In this document: one piece after another, positions 24,754 to 35,020 of the stretch | Position numbering within the stretch: the first letter of the stretch is position 1 | Layout of the letters: the number at the start of each line of letters is the position of its first letter | From: Helicobacteraceae bacterium | GTDB taxonomy: Bacteria > Campylobacterota > Campylobacteria > Campylobacterales > Sulfurimonadaceae | Length of the DNA stretch: 35,184 nucleotides | Assembly: GCA_027052175.1 (NCBI GenBank) | Contig: JALUFE010000076.1 | Location: 1 to 35,184 of the forward strand | Reading direction: 5' to 3' | The notes under the pieces: generated by a model | Database searches by the model: none | Seen by the model: only the letters and a program-made list of their open reading frames with translations | Told to the model about the DNA's origin: nothing | Program-made: the position numbers and the translations under genes

Positions 24754-26150
24754 GATATCTCCTTCATCTGTGATAGATATTTTCCCTGAAAATAATCGAC
24801 TCCCAGCTCTTTTGCAAGATTAAACTGCAACTCCTCTTCGATCATTTTCACCCATGTCCGTATGCCTCTCGTATGAGCGATATATCCGAATCCCTTTATA
24901 ATATCAGCGGATTCTTCTAACCGATCCTCTTTGGTATAACCGCTGTCGAAACGTACTATATCAATATCAAGATCACGCAGATACAAAAAACTCGTATGCG
25001 CCACGCCGAGCTGATCAACCGCAAAACGAATTCCAAGCTCTTTGTAAGAGTTTAAAATGGTATTGAATTTTTTTGTTTTGAAATAGTACTCATTTTCACT
25101 GAACAAAAAGATGAATCTACTTCCCATCTTTTCTTTTCCGTCAAGAAGCTGTCTAATTTTTTCCAGAAAAAGCGGATTTCGAAGTGAACTCGTCGCTATT
25201 GGAACGGCTACCCTTTTTGTTTCGAAACGCTCTATATTTTGTAAAACATTTTCAAATAACATCATATCAAAATCGAGTGTCAATCCAAGTTTGTTGATCA
25301 CCTTTTTATATTTTTTCTGATAGATATACCGTTCCTTTTTCGTTTTGATTCGCACAAAAAGTTCGACAAACTGCGCTTTCTTGTCCGCATCAAAAACAGT
25401 TTGAAAAGCGATGGATATGGAGCTGTTTTCTATGGCCTCTATAACAAGCGATTCAAGCTCGTTAGGATCGATGGCGTCGAAATTCGCCTCTTTCTTATAA
25501 TGGTTGATCTCCTGCTGCTCGAAAAGATGGTCAATGAGATGATCGATATTTTTTGAAAAACCTGTGTCGGTAATGGCACCGGAAATTTTCACCTCGATAT
25601 TTTCGATCTTGAACTCACCACTTTTCAAACACAAAAGATCTATAAGTACTTTATGTTCATTTGCAGAACCTTCCAGTCCTATAAGAAAATCACCGCCTTT
25701 GATCCTTCCCAAAGGAAAATCGCTAAATCCTTTTTTTTCAAGATACTCTCCCAGCCACTTTGCAAAATAACGAAGAACCTTGTCTCCGTTTTTTATACCG
25801 TACTGTTCGTTGATATCGGTAATGTTGTCGACACTGATAAGCATAAGAGTATAATGTGCGTGTTTTGGAATCTGCTCTTTGAGATATTCGTAAAGATATT
25901 CCCGGGTGAATGTTTTACTGACCGGATCGGTGATCGTAACGTCGAATCCTTTGTAGATCAAGTAGAGAATGAAATAGACACTCACCAGCAACAGCACTGA
26001 AGATTCTATATAAAACGCCGCCGAAAGATTTTCGTAATTGGTTATAAGAGTGGTAAAAACAAGCACCAGAATAAGCCCAAAGATGGGAAGCCCCATCCTC
26101 AATGCCAGTCCGAACCGATACTCACGCTCTTTTTTTTCAGGGAGAAGCAT
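24750..26150 (-). CDS. Membrane GGDEF-EAL protein with degenerate active sites
   Basis: The 466-residue protein has two membrane segments (about residues 13-35 and 45-66), then a GGDEF-like domain (DPVSKTFTREYLYEYL... onward) and an EAL-like domain. The cyclase loop reads GRIKGGDFLIG, missing the Glu of GGDEF. In the EAL half the signature EAL is ELF, DDFGTG is replaced by VDQLGVAH, and the later metal-binding Glu/Asp residues are not visible. Neither synthesis nor hydrolysis of c-di-GMP is expected; a c-di-GMP receptor or regulatory role is more likely. It starts 5 bases after gyrB with no clear ribosome site and overlaps queF by ATGA. Confidence 0.88.
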   Translation of the reverse strand: MLLPEKKEREYRFGLALRMGLPIFGLILVLVFTTLITNYENLSAAFYIESSVLLLVSVYFILYLIYKGFDVTITDPVSKTFTREYLYEYLKEQIPKHAHYTLMLISVDNITDINEQYGIKNGDKVLRYFAKWLGEYLEKKGFSDFPLGRIKGGDFLIGLEGSANEHKVLIDLLCLKSGEFKIENIEVKISGAITDTGFSKNIDHLIDHLFEQQEINHYKKEANFDAIDPNELESLVIEAIENSSISIAFQTVFDADKKAQFVELFVRIKTKKERYIYQKKYKKVINKLGLTLDFDMMLFENVLQNIERFETKRVAVPIATSSLRNPLFLEKIRQLLDGKEKMGSRFIFLFSENEYYFKTKKFNTILNSYKELGIRFAVDQLGVAHTSFLYLRDLDIDIVRFDSGYTKEDRLEESADIIKGFGYIAHTRGIRTWVKMIEEELQFNLAKELGVDYFQGKYLSQMKEIS

Positions 26151-26155
26151 ACAAC

Positions 26156-28843
<2,688 letters not shown>

Positions 28844-29914
28844 TCAGATGACTATAGGCATTATGACCGTTTTGAAATTGTTTTCCTGGAGTACGAAAGG
28901 ATGATTGCTGTCGTTTAAACCCATTAGAAATTCAGGTGTTTCGATGCTGTTTAAAAAATCAAGAATATATCTGCTGTTTACTGCCAAGATAAAAGATTCT
29001 TCAAAGTTTGCAGGATAGAGAAGCTCTGTTTTTGCTTCATTGTTGTCGTCACTGAGGGATTCGAAAACTATTTTTTCATTCAAAAACGTGAGTTTGACGT
29101 CGTTGGAGACAGTCGTAATTTGTTTAAGAGCATCAATGATCTCTTTTTTTGGCAAAGTAAGACTTTTTTTTGTCTCTTTTGGAATGATGCGGGAATATTC
29201 GGGAAACTTTCCGTTTATCAATTTTGTAAAGAAGGTATATTCGGTCGATACGATGATAAGATGTGTTTCGTCATAAAACATCGAAATGTCATCGAAAAAG
29301 AGTTTTTGTATCTCCAATATGGCTTTTTTCGGGATAATAATTGAAAGTTCTGCATTTTGTTGTTCATTTTGAAGTGTAACGATGGCAAGTCTTCTTGTAT
29401 CTGTCGAGACGAAATTGATACTTTGCTCTTTAATATCTATAAGCGCACCGTTTAATTCGAATTTTGGATTGTTGGTATCGATGGCCGGAGTGATTTTTTT
29501 TAAAGCATCTATGAGTTTGTGGGAATTTATGGTGAGACTCGGTTTGTTTTCGTATGAAGGAAATTCTGGAAACTGTTGTGGAGAGAAGATAGGAAGCTTA
29601 AATTTTGAATTTCCCTGTTTAATGAACAAGGTGTCATGAAGCAGTTCCAGTTCTATCTTGTCGTTTTTGAGGATTTTTACGATATCAAGCAGTTTTCTTC
29701 CGTTGGCAGTGGCTTGTCCATTTTGAAGTATCTCGACGTTTTGTGTTGAGACAAAAAGACCTATGTCATAGTCGGTAGCTTTTATATTGAGTGTGTTGTT
29801 TTGTGCATCGAGAAAAATATGAGAGGTTATGAGTGAAGTATCTTTTTTTTCAAGAAAAGGCGTTGCATGTATAAGGATATTTTCAAGAATATTTTTTTCA
29901 ATGAGTACTTTCAT
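28844..29914 (-). CDS. dnaN: DNA polymerase III beta sliding clamp
   Basis: The 356-residue protein starts MKVLIEKNILENILIHATPFLEKKD and shows the clamp's three-fold repeat pattern, with FVSTDTRRLAIVTLQ and SRYILDFLNSIETPEFLMGLND as typical segments and LPIVI-like MPIVI at the C-terminus. It encircles DNA and tethers the replicative polymerase. GAGGG precedes the ATG. Its upstream region is the AT-rich unwinding tract of the origin, so its promoter and the origin overlap. Confidence 0.97.
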   Translation of the reverse strand: MKVLIEKNILENILIHATPFLEKKDTSLITSHIFLDAQNNTLNIKATDYDIGLFVSTQNVEILQNGQATANGRKLLDIVKILKNDKIELELLHDTLFIKQGNSKFKLPIFSPQQFPEFPSYENKPSLTINSHKLIDALKKITPAIDTNNPKFELNGALIDIKEQSINFVSTDTRRLAIVTLQNEQQNAELSIIIPKKAILEIQKLFFDDISMFYDETHLIIVSTEYTFFTKLINGKFPEYSRIIPKETKKSLTLPKKEIIDALKQITTVSNDVKLTFLNEKIVFESLSDDNNEAKTELLYPANFEESFILAVNSRYILDFLNSIETPEFLMGLNDSNHPFVLQENNFKTVIMPIVI

Positions 29915-29923
29915 TTCGTTTCC

Positions 29924-30054
29924 CTCTTATATATTTATATTTTTAGTAGGTAGTAGTAGGGGGAGTTGAATACGTGAACAACATACAAGTACTCCCTTGA
30001 TAAGGCTTTTTTGTATGTGAATGAACTCTCTTTCAACTTTCACACCTATTCACT
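29924..30054. other. oriC2: oriC2-like origin: unwinding element, DnaA-trios and DnaA boxes
   Basis: On the plus strand the order is an AT-rich tract (29924-29943), TAGTAGGTAGTAGTAG (29944-29959), a G-rich patch, then a DnaA-box-like CGTGAACAA (29973-29981, reverse orientation). TGTGAATGA at 30016-30024 is the exact complement of TCATTCACA, the Helicobacter-type box. ACTTTCACA (30036) and CTATTCACT (30046) are weaker boxes, 10 bases apart. AT-rich DNA, 5'-TAG-3' triplets, GC-rich spacer, box is the published layout of a basal unwinding element. A dnaA-dnaN location fits bipartite origins in this phylum. Confidence 0.75.
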
Positions 30055-30131
30055 TGGGAAATTATATCTTTTTTTTTTATCAGTGCCAAACTTGAGTTTT
30101 CAACATTTTTCGTGACACCGTTTTTGTTGGG

Positions 30132-31451
30132 TCAGGCACTTTCTGAAGAGGAGGTCAGTTTATTGGTCAGTTCTTCTATTTTTGTTTTGAAATCTTCGTC
30201 GTTTTCGATGAGTTCGTTGATCTTTTTGAGCATATGGCTGATGGCGGTGTGATCTTTCATGCCAAAGTACTGAGCAAGCTGCGGCATTGTGTTTTGTGTA
30301 AGTTCGCGACTGAGATAGATGGCGATACGTCTTGCATAGACGATGTTTTTGCTTCTGCTTTTACTCTTAATTTCACTGGGTTTGATGTTGAGGTCTTTGG
30401 CGACCGTTTTGGTGATACTGTCGAGTGTGAGATTGGCTCTGTTTTCCTGAATCTGGTCTTTGAGTATCTGTTTGGTGAATTCGAGCGTGATGTCTACATG
30501 CATTAATTGCGAGTAGGCATGGAGTTTGGAAAGTATCCCTTCTATTTCACGTACATTGCTCTCTATTACCGTTGCTATGTAGTTTACGATATCATCGTCG
30601 AGTTTTACTTTGTTGATTTCGCATTTTTTCTTGATGATGGCGATTTTCGTTTCGAGTTCTGGTGGTTGAATGTCGGCTACAAGACCCCATTCGAAGCGGC
30701 TTTGCAGCCGTTTTTCGAGTCCGCCTATCTGTTTTGGGTGTTTGTCGGCTGTGAGGATGATCTGTTTTTTTTCGCTTTTGAGTGCTTCGAACGTATGAAA
30801 AAACTCCTCTTGGATCGTGTCCTTGTTACTGAGAAACTGTATATCGTCTATGAGAAGTACATCGCATTTTCTGTATTTCTCTTTGAAGCGCTCCATCGTC
30901 TGGTTGCGCACGTGGCGAAGAAAATCGTTGAGAAACTGTTCGACGGTCGTGTAGATGACGTTTTTTCCTCTGTTTTGCAGTACATTTCCTGCTGCTTGCA
31001 TCAGGTGGGTTTTGCCAAGCCCTACTCCTCCGTAGATAAAGAGTGGATTATAAACTTCTCCCGGTTTTTCACTTACGCTTTTTGCTGCTGCATAGGCGAA
31101 CTGGTTCGAACCGCCGACCATAAAGTTGTCGAATGTGTGAGAGGGATTGAGCATGGAATTGACGATTTTTTTTGTCGTTTCACTTTTTTTTGTTCGCCCG
31201 TTGAGTGTTTTGGCGTTTCTTTCGACTATTTTTACATTGATTTTTTTTCCTTTTACTTCAAAAAGATGTTCAAGTTTGTTTTTGTAGCGATTCTTTATCC
31301 AGCTCGCTATGAGTGGATTCGGTGCGACGAAGAGTGCAGTTGTGTCATTTGATCGTTTTGCATCGTATTGGAGTTGTTTGATATAACGGTTGTATTCTAT
31401 CTCAGGTATTTCCTCTTTGAGCATATTGAGGACTTCATTGGCTATTTTCAT
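30132..31451 (-). CDS. dnaA: Chromosomal replication initiator DnaA
   Basis: DnaA binds origin boxes and opens the duplex. I start at MKIANEVLNMLKEEIPEIEY (439 residues, GAG 3 bases before the ATG); the track's start at 31499 would place the promoter and a DnaA box inside the gene. AAA+ motifs are YGGVGLGKTHLMQAAGN (Walker A) and DVLLIDDIQFLSNKD (Walker B), with LQSRFEWGLVADIQPPELETK following. The C-terminal DNA-binding signature reads MPQLAQYFGMKDHTAISHMLKKI in the usual helix-turn-helix. It is the upstream gene of the dnaA-dnaN-gyrB series. Confidence 0.97.
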   Translation of the reverse strand: MKIANEVLNMLKEEIPEIEYNRYIKQLQYDAKRSNDTTALFVAPNPLIASWIKNRYKNKLEHLFEVKGKKINVKIVERNAKTLNGRTKKSETTKKIVNSMLNPSHTFDNFMVGGSNQFAYAAAKSVSEKPGEVYNPLFIYGGVGLGKTHLMQAAGNVLQNRGKNVIYTTVEQFLNDFLRHVRNQTMERFKEKYRKCDVLLIDDIQFLSNKDTIQEEFFHTFEALKSEKKQIILTADKHPKQIGGLEKRLQSRFEWGLVADIQPPELETKIAIIKKKCEINKVKLDDDIVNYIATVIESNVREIEGILSKLHAYSQLMHVDITLEFTKQILKDQIQENRANLTLDSITKTVAKDLNIKPSEIKSKSRSKNIVYARRIAIYLSRELTQNTMPQLAQYFGMKDHTAISHMLKKINELIENDEDFKTKIEELTNKLTSSSESA

Positions 31452-31474
31452 AATCTCATTGCACTTGTTTTTTA

Positions 31475-31564
31475 TGTGAATAATACTGAAATTATTCATA
31501 AATCGAGGTTAAATCAGGCGTATTTACAGGACTTTTTCAATGTGAATGGATATTATGTGAATAA
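31475..31564. promoter_or_regulatory. oriC1: oriC1-like DnaA-box cluster and dnaA promoter
   Basis: TGTGAATAA at 31475 and 31556 and TGTGAATGG at 31541 are same-orientation DnaA boxes (complement TTATTCACA). The first overlaps a minus-strand TATTAT (31485-31480), the likely dnaA -10, and forms an 8-bp-arm inverted repeat with ATTATTCA at 31491-31498. This fits DnaA autoregulation and an upstream origin half. Confidence 0.65.
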
Positions 31565-31775
31565 CTGATCTTACGCACCATATCATAAACTCGAAAAGAG
31601 AAAACCTTTGTCTTGCAGCTGGCACTTTCTCTTCTCGCCTTTTGGGTTGCTTTTGTGACATACGATTGCTGCGTTACATTTTCCTCAGTGTAGCTACGGC
31701 TATGCTTCGTCGGTGTAACTTGCACTTGGATATCGCTAAAAGCACTCAGTTTATGATATGGTGTGTAAGGTCAGT
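31564..31775. mobile_element. 212-bp MITE-like element M1 with 28-bp inverted ends
   Basis: The ends, 31564-31591 and 31748-31775, are inverted repeats matching at 26 of 28 positions (left begins ACTGATCTTACGCACC). Nested inverted repeats lie inside, including CGAAAAGAGAAA with a near-complement at 31626-31637 and GTTACA/TGTAAC around GTGTAGCTACGGCTATGC. No ORF is plausible. Flanks read GAATA and GAATG, a possible imperfect target duplication. Its left end shares one base with a DnaA box. Confidence 0.7.
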
Positions 31776-31869
31776 GAATGACTTTTTTTGTCTTTGAAAA
31801 GATTCTCTATCTGTTTGGTTATAGAATCAGATATAATAATATTTAATGATTATAAACAAATTAAAAAAA
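31776..31869. other. AT-rich stretch between M1 and parS
   Basis: Very AT-rich, with a TATAAT at 31832-31837 but no gene after it. It could be an unwinding tract for the upstream origin half or simply spacer. Confidence 0.35.
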
Positions 31870-31885
31870 TGTTTCACATGAAACA
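31870..31885. promoter_or_regulatory. parS: parS-like ParB binding site
   Basis: TGTTTCACATGAAACA differs from the canonical 16-base parS TGTTTCACGTGAAACA at one central position. It lies about 0.4 kb upstream of dnaA beside the origin, where chromosomal parS sites normally cluster. parA and parB are not in the window. Confidence 0.8.
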
Positions 31886-31901
31886 TGAGCAAAGGGATAA
31901 A

Positions 31902-32202
31902 GTTATTACTCCACCAATCAATTATCTAAATCAGCAATGCAGTGATTTTGTTCATAATCAAGGCAATTTCTTGCAGGTGTAGCCGTAGCTAAGTTTGGAA
32001 ATTTTTTTGCGAAATGTCGCAAGCTTTCACTCCTCCCATAGGGCGTTATAAAGAGAGCTTTACTCTTCGTTAGATAACCTTCACCGTAGCGCCCGCTACG
32101 CTGAAGGTTATCTGCCTTGATTAAAACTCTCTTGATAACGCTGAGACTACTTAGGAGTTTTGCAAGAAGTCTATTGAGTTAGTTTGTTGGTGGAGTAATA
32201 AC
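31902..32202. mobile_element. 301-bp fold-back element M2 with perfect 16-bp inverted ends
   Basis: Perfect inverted ends GTTATTACTCCACCAA (31902-31917) and its complement (32187-32202) enclose further nested arms. AATCAAGGCA pairs with TGCCTTGATT (32112-32121), and GCGTTATAAAGAGAG pairs with a copy at 32127-32141 with one mismatch. At the centre, 32072-32113 is a 20-bp stem with one mismatch and a 2-base loop. The right part contains a 51-base block identical (inverted) to 35021-35071. No coding frame is plausible. Confidence 0.75.
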
Positions 32203-32402
32203 ACCGTCAGATATGCCTTTTTCTTGTTGCCTTTTTAGAGATGAGATGATTTTCGCTCATCTTTGTACGGAAATGACTTGAAGTAGAATGATTACGACTG
32301 CATCGCTTTTCATACAAATGCGGGCTAGACGCATCTCATTAGATATGAAATTATTTCCTTCGCATTACTTAAAAGTTAGGCGGAGTATAAGTAAAATAAG
32401 AA
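32203..32402. other. Non-coding gap before hisF
   Basis: About 200 bases without a supported gene. The only structure I see is a 7-bp hairpin AGATGAG/CTCATCT at 32239-32262. It is not an obvious terminator. Confidence 0.4.
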
Positions 32403-32408
32403 TATAAT
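32403..32408 (+). promoter_or_regulatory. -10 box of hisF
   Basis: TATAAT lies 29 bases before the chosen hisF ATG. The predicted transcript start near 32415 leaves the ORF track's TTG at 32420 almost at the 5' end, favouring the ATG at 32438. Confidence 0.5.
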
Positions 32409-32437
32409 TTTTTCATATTTTGTACATTGAGATAAAA

Positions 32438-33199
32438 ATGAAAAATTATTTTGCTAAACGAATCATCCCTTGCCTGGATGTAAAAGACGGACGGGTGGTA
32501 AAAGGTGTCAATTTTGTCGGTCTCAGAGATGCCGGTGATCCTGTCGAAGTTGCAAGACGTTATAATGAAGAGGGTGCGGATGAACTAACCTTTTTGGATA
32601 TAACGGCTTCGAGCGACAATCGCGATACGATTGTCGATATCGTAGCGAAAGTGGCGAAGGAGGTCTTTATTCCACTCACGGTGGGCGGAGGTATCCGCAA
32701 GCTCGATGATATCTATAAGCTTCTCAATGTCGGTTGTGACAAAGTGAGTGTCAACTCTGCCGCGGTCAAGCGTCCCGAACTTATCAACGAAGGGGCGAAG
32801 CGCTTTGGAAGCCAATGTATCGTCACGGCTATCGATGTCAAAAAACATGGTGAGAGATACCATGTCTATCTCAACGGCGGGCGAGTGGACACAGGCATCG
32901 ATGCGGTTGCATGGGCGAAAGAGGTGGTCGATCGAGGCAGTGGCGAGATCCTTTTGACCTCTATGGATACAGACGGCACGAAAAAAGGTTTTGAACTCGA
33001 TATCACTCAACAGATAAGCGAAGCGGTGCACGTTCCTGTCATTGCAAGCGGAGGAGCGGGAACTATGGAACATATCAAAGAGGCATTTGAAATAGGTGCC
33101 GATGCAGCGTTGGCGGCAAGCATTTTTCACTATCATGAAATAGATATTATGGAGCTCAAACACTACTTGGATAAAAACGGAATCCCTGTTCGCCTATGA
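32438..33199 (+). CDS. hisF: Imidazole glycerol phosphate synthase subunit HisF
   Basis: HisF, with the glutaminase HisH, cyclises PRFAR to imidazole glycerol phosphate and AICAR in histidine synthesis. The 253-residue barrel starts [23 protein letters not shown], with catalytic Asp11 in CLDVKDG and the second catalytic Asp in VTAIDVKK; phosphate-binding loops GGGIR and ASGGAGT are visible. GAG sits 6 bases before the ATG. No other his gene is nearby. AICAR links to the purine genes. It overlaps the next gene by ATGA. Confidence 0.97.
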   Translation: MKNYFAKRIIPCLDVKDGRVVKGVNFVGLRDAGDPVEVARRYNEEGADELTFLDITASSDNRDTIVDIVAKVAKEVFIPLTVGGGIRKLDDIYKLLNVGCDKVSVNSAAVKRPELINEGAKRFGSQCIVTAIDVKKHGERYHVYLNGGRVDTGIDAVAWAKEVVDRGSGEILLTSMDTDGTKKGFELDITQQISEAVHVPVIASGGAGTMEHIKEAFEIGADAALAASIFHYHEIDIMELKHYLDKNGIPVRL

Positions 33200-33723
33200 T
33201 GATTGTATGTGCAGGCAATAACGAACATTTCAGTTTTGCTTCCCCTATGGGTGTAGGATTGATTGAGATGAGTATCAATCTTACACGCCTTTGTTTGATG
33301 AATCCGCCGGAATATCTGCTTTTTGTCGGGACTGCCGGAAGTTACGGAGAGGCAGAGATTTTCGATATAGTCAAAAGCAAAACTGCCGCTAACATCGAAC
33401 TCTGCTTTTTGCAAAACGGATGTTATACGCCGCTTGATAACGTCATAACGGCTAACACGGAAAAAACGAAAGATATTATCGTCAACAGCTCCAACTATAT
33501 AACGACAAACAAAGCGTTAGCAAAAAGTTTTCTGCAATATGGCATAGGACTCGAAAATATGGAGTTTTTTGCATTTCTGTCTGTCGCTAAGGAGTTTGAT
33601 ATCCCTGCCGGTGGTCTTTTCTGTGTGACAAACTATACCGATGAAAACGCGCACAAAGATTTTTTGAAAAATCAGCAAAAAGCGAAAATGTTGCTTGAAG
33701 AGTATGTGGAAGGATTGCAATGA
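33196..33723 (+). CDS. Purine nucleoside phosphorylase-like protein (PNP/UDP family)
   Basis: The 175-residue protein is short for the family (usually 230-290). [12 protein letters not shown] matches the glycine-rich phosphate-side loop, and [34 protein letters not shown] matches the ME...SD region that contacts ribose and base. The Asp that protonates the base in bacterial hexameric enzymes is Asn here (CVTNYTD), which in trimeric enzymes goes with 6-oxopurines. It could be a phosphorylase or a nucleosidase of the MTA/futalosine type. It overlaps hisF and rlmN by 4 bases each, so the three form an operon. Confidence 0.7.
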   Translation: MMIVCAGNNEHFSFASPMGVGLIEMSINLTRLCLMNPPEYLLFVGTAGSYGEAEIFDIVKSKTAANIELCFLQNGCYTPLDNVITANTEKTKDIIVNSSNYITTNKALAKSFLQYGIGLENMEFFAFLSVAKEFDIPAGGLFCVTNYTDENAHKDFLKNQQKAKMLLEEYVEGLQ

Positions 33724-34796
33724 AAGTAATGAAACCCTCTATAATGGATTATACGAGAGAAGAACTGGAAGCTGTGGTGAAGCCAAAATTTCGAGCAAAG
33801 CAGATTTTCGGCTGGGTTTATCATCATTATGTAGAGAGCTTCGAAGAGATGAAGAACATTCCAAAAAAACTTCAAGAGAATCTTTCGCAAAAATTTGTCG
33901 TCAATCCGCTTAAAATTGTCAACAAAGAGATATCGAGTGACGGAACGATCAAGTATCTTTTCGAGCTTTCAGACGGTAAAACGGTCGAATCCGTATGGAT
34001 AAAAATGAAAGATGCTCTGTATGATGAAAAAGGAAAACTACTGCATGAAGCGAAGTATTCAGTCTGTGTATCGACGCAGGTAGGATGTAAAGTGGGCTGT
34101 TCCTTTTGTCTCACGGCAAAAGGTGGTTTTACAAGAGATCTCACAGCCGGAGAAATTGTAGCTCAGGTTGTTAGTTTGAAAAAAGACAACGATCATGCGC
34201 ATAATCGCATAACAAACATCGTTTATATGGGGATGGGTGAACCGCTTGACAACTTGGACAATCTTGCTAAAGCCATAAAGATTCTAAAAGATCAAGATGG
34301 ACTTGCAATTTCAGCAAAAAGACAGACAGTCTCAACGAGTGGGCTTTCGACAAAAATAGACAAGCTTGGGAAAATGGATCTTGGTGTGCACATTGCCATA
34401 TCGCTGCATGCAGTGGATGATGAGTTGCGAACGGAGCTTATCCCTATGAATAAAGCACACAATATAAACTCCATCATAGAAGCGGTTAAACGCTACCCTA
34501 TAGATACGCGTAAACGGGTAATGTTTGAGTATCTTGTCATAAAAAACAAAAACGATGATGTATCAAGCGCGAAAAAGCTTGTCAAACTTCTTGCGGGCAT
34601 CAAAGCCAAGGTAAATCTTATCTACTTCAATCCCTACCCCGGAACACAGTATGAACGGCCAGACAAAGAGGATATGCTCAAATTTCAAGATTATCTGACG
34701 AGTCATGGAGTTTTATGCACCATACGTGATTCCAAAGGCATAGATATCAGCGCTGCATGTGGTCAGCTCAAAGAAAAAGTACAAACAAAGGGATAA
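33720..34796 (+). CDS. rlmN: Dual-specificity RNA methyltransferase RlmN
   Basis: RlmN is a radical-SAM enzyme that makes 2-methyladenosine at 23S rRNA A2503 and tRNA A37. The 358-residue protein has CVSTQVGCKVGCSFCLTAKGG with the CxxxCxxC cluster site, IVYMGMGEPLDNLDN, and the C-terminal methyl-carrying Cys in SAACGQL. FRAKQIFGWVYHHYVESFEEM at the N-terminus is typical. The ATG overlaps the phosphorylase-like stop (ATGA). Confidence 0.96.
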   Translation: MKVMKPSIMDYTREELEAVVKPKFRAKQIFGWVYHHYVESFEEMKNIPKKLQENLSQKFVVNPLKIVNKEISSDGTIKYLFELSDGKTVESVWIKMKDALYDEKGKLLHEAKYSVCVSTQVGCKVGCSFCLTAKGGFTRDLTAGEIVAQVVSLKKDNDHAHNRITNIVYMGMGEPLDNLDNLAKAIKILKDQDGLAISAKRQTVSTSGLSTKIDKLGKMDLGVHIAISLHAVDDELRTELIPMNKAHNINSIIEAVKRYPIDTRKRVMFEYLVIKNKNDDVSSAKKLVKLLAGIKAKVNLIYFNPYPGTQYERPDKEDMLKFQDYLTSHGVLCTIRDSKGIDISAACGQLKEKVQTKG

Positions 34797-34808
34797 TTGC
34801 AAAAGCGC

Positions 34809-34814
34809 TATAAT
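34809..34814 (+). promoter_or_regulatory. -10 box of the CcoS-like small gene
   Basis: TATAAT 33 bases before the ATG, just after the rlmN stop, gives the small gene its own promoter. Confidence 0.5.
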
Positions 34815-34846
34815 TCGTTCAACTTATCTTTTTTTAAAGGCTTTTA

Positions 34847-34939
34847 ATGAGTGATGTGGGTGTATTTGAAGTTGTTTTACTTGTTGCGGTTTTTGCTGTA
34901 GGGGTTGGAGGATTTCTCTGGGCAGCTTTGAAAGATTAG
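34847..34939 (+). CDS. 30-residue CcoS-like single-pass membrane peptide
   Basis: Too short for the ORF track. ATG follows AAAGG with a 7-base spacer, a promoter lies upstream and a hairpin downstream, so it looks like a complete small gene. The peptide starts MSDVGVFEVV, has one hydrophobic helix (VVLLVAVFAVGVGGFLWAAL) and ends KD. The GGFLWA(A/V)K-like end resembles CcoS/FixS, which helps assemble cbb3 oxidase, but it stops before the usual acidic tail. No cco genes are near. The coding call is fairly good, the family call tentative. Confidence 0.6.
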   Translation: MSDVGVFEVVLLVAVFAVGVGGFLWAALKD

Positions 34940-34947
34940 GTACGGCA

Positions 34948-34976
34948 AGACGGCCGACACACCAGGAGGGCCGTCT
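34948..34976 (+). terminator. Hairpin after the CcoS-like gene
   Basis: AGACGGCC and GGCCGTCT form a perfect 8-bp GC-rich stem with a 13-base loop, 9 bases after the stop. The following bases are not a strong T-run; CACAC in the loop could pair with GTGTG downstream as an alternative fold. Confidence 0.55.
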
Positions 34977-35020
34977 ATGTGTGAAATAATACCTTACTTT
35001 TCTTACATTTTTCTTTCTTT

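Noticed and set aside
30507-31352. 281-residue plus-strand ORF opposite dnaA
   Set aside because: Aromatic-rich antisense shadow of dnaA; no ribosome site and no motif.
31788-31982. 64-residue ORF crossing parS and the M2 left end
   Set aside because: It spans non-coding sites and repeat sequence and has no ribosome binding site.
32122-32172. 51-bp repeat considered as a CRISPR repeat
   Set aside because: Copies are not regularly spaced, have no spacers and occur in both orientations within larger fold-back elements.
34948-34976. Riboswitch or small RNA after the CcoS-like gene
   Set aside because: Only one stable stem is clear and no known riboswitch core is visible; a terminator is the simpler reading.
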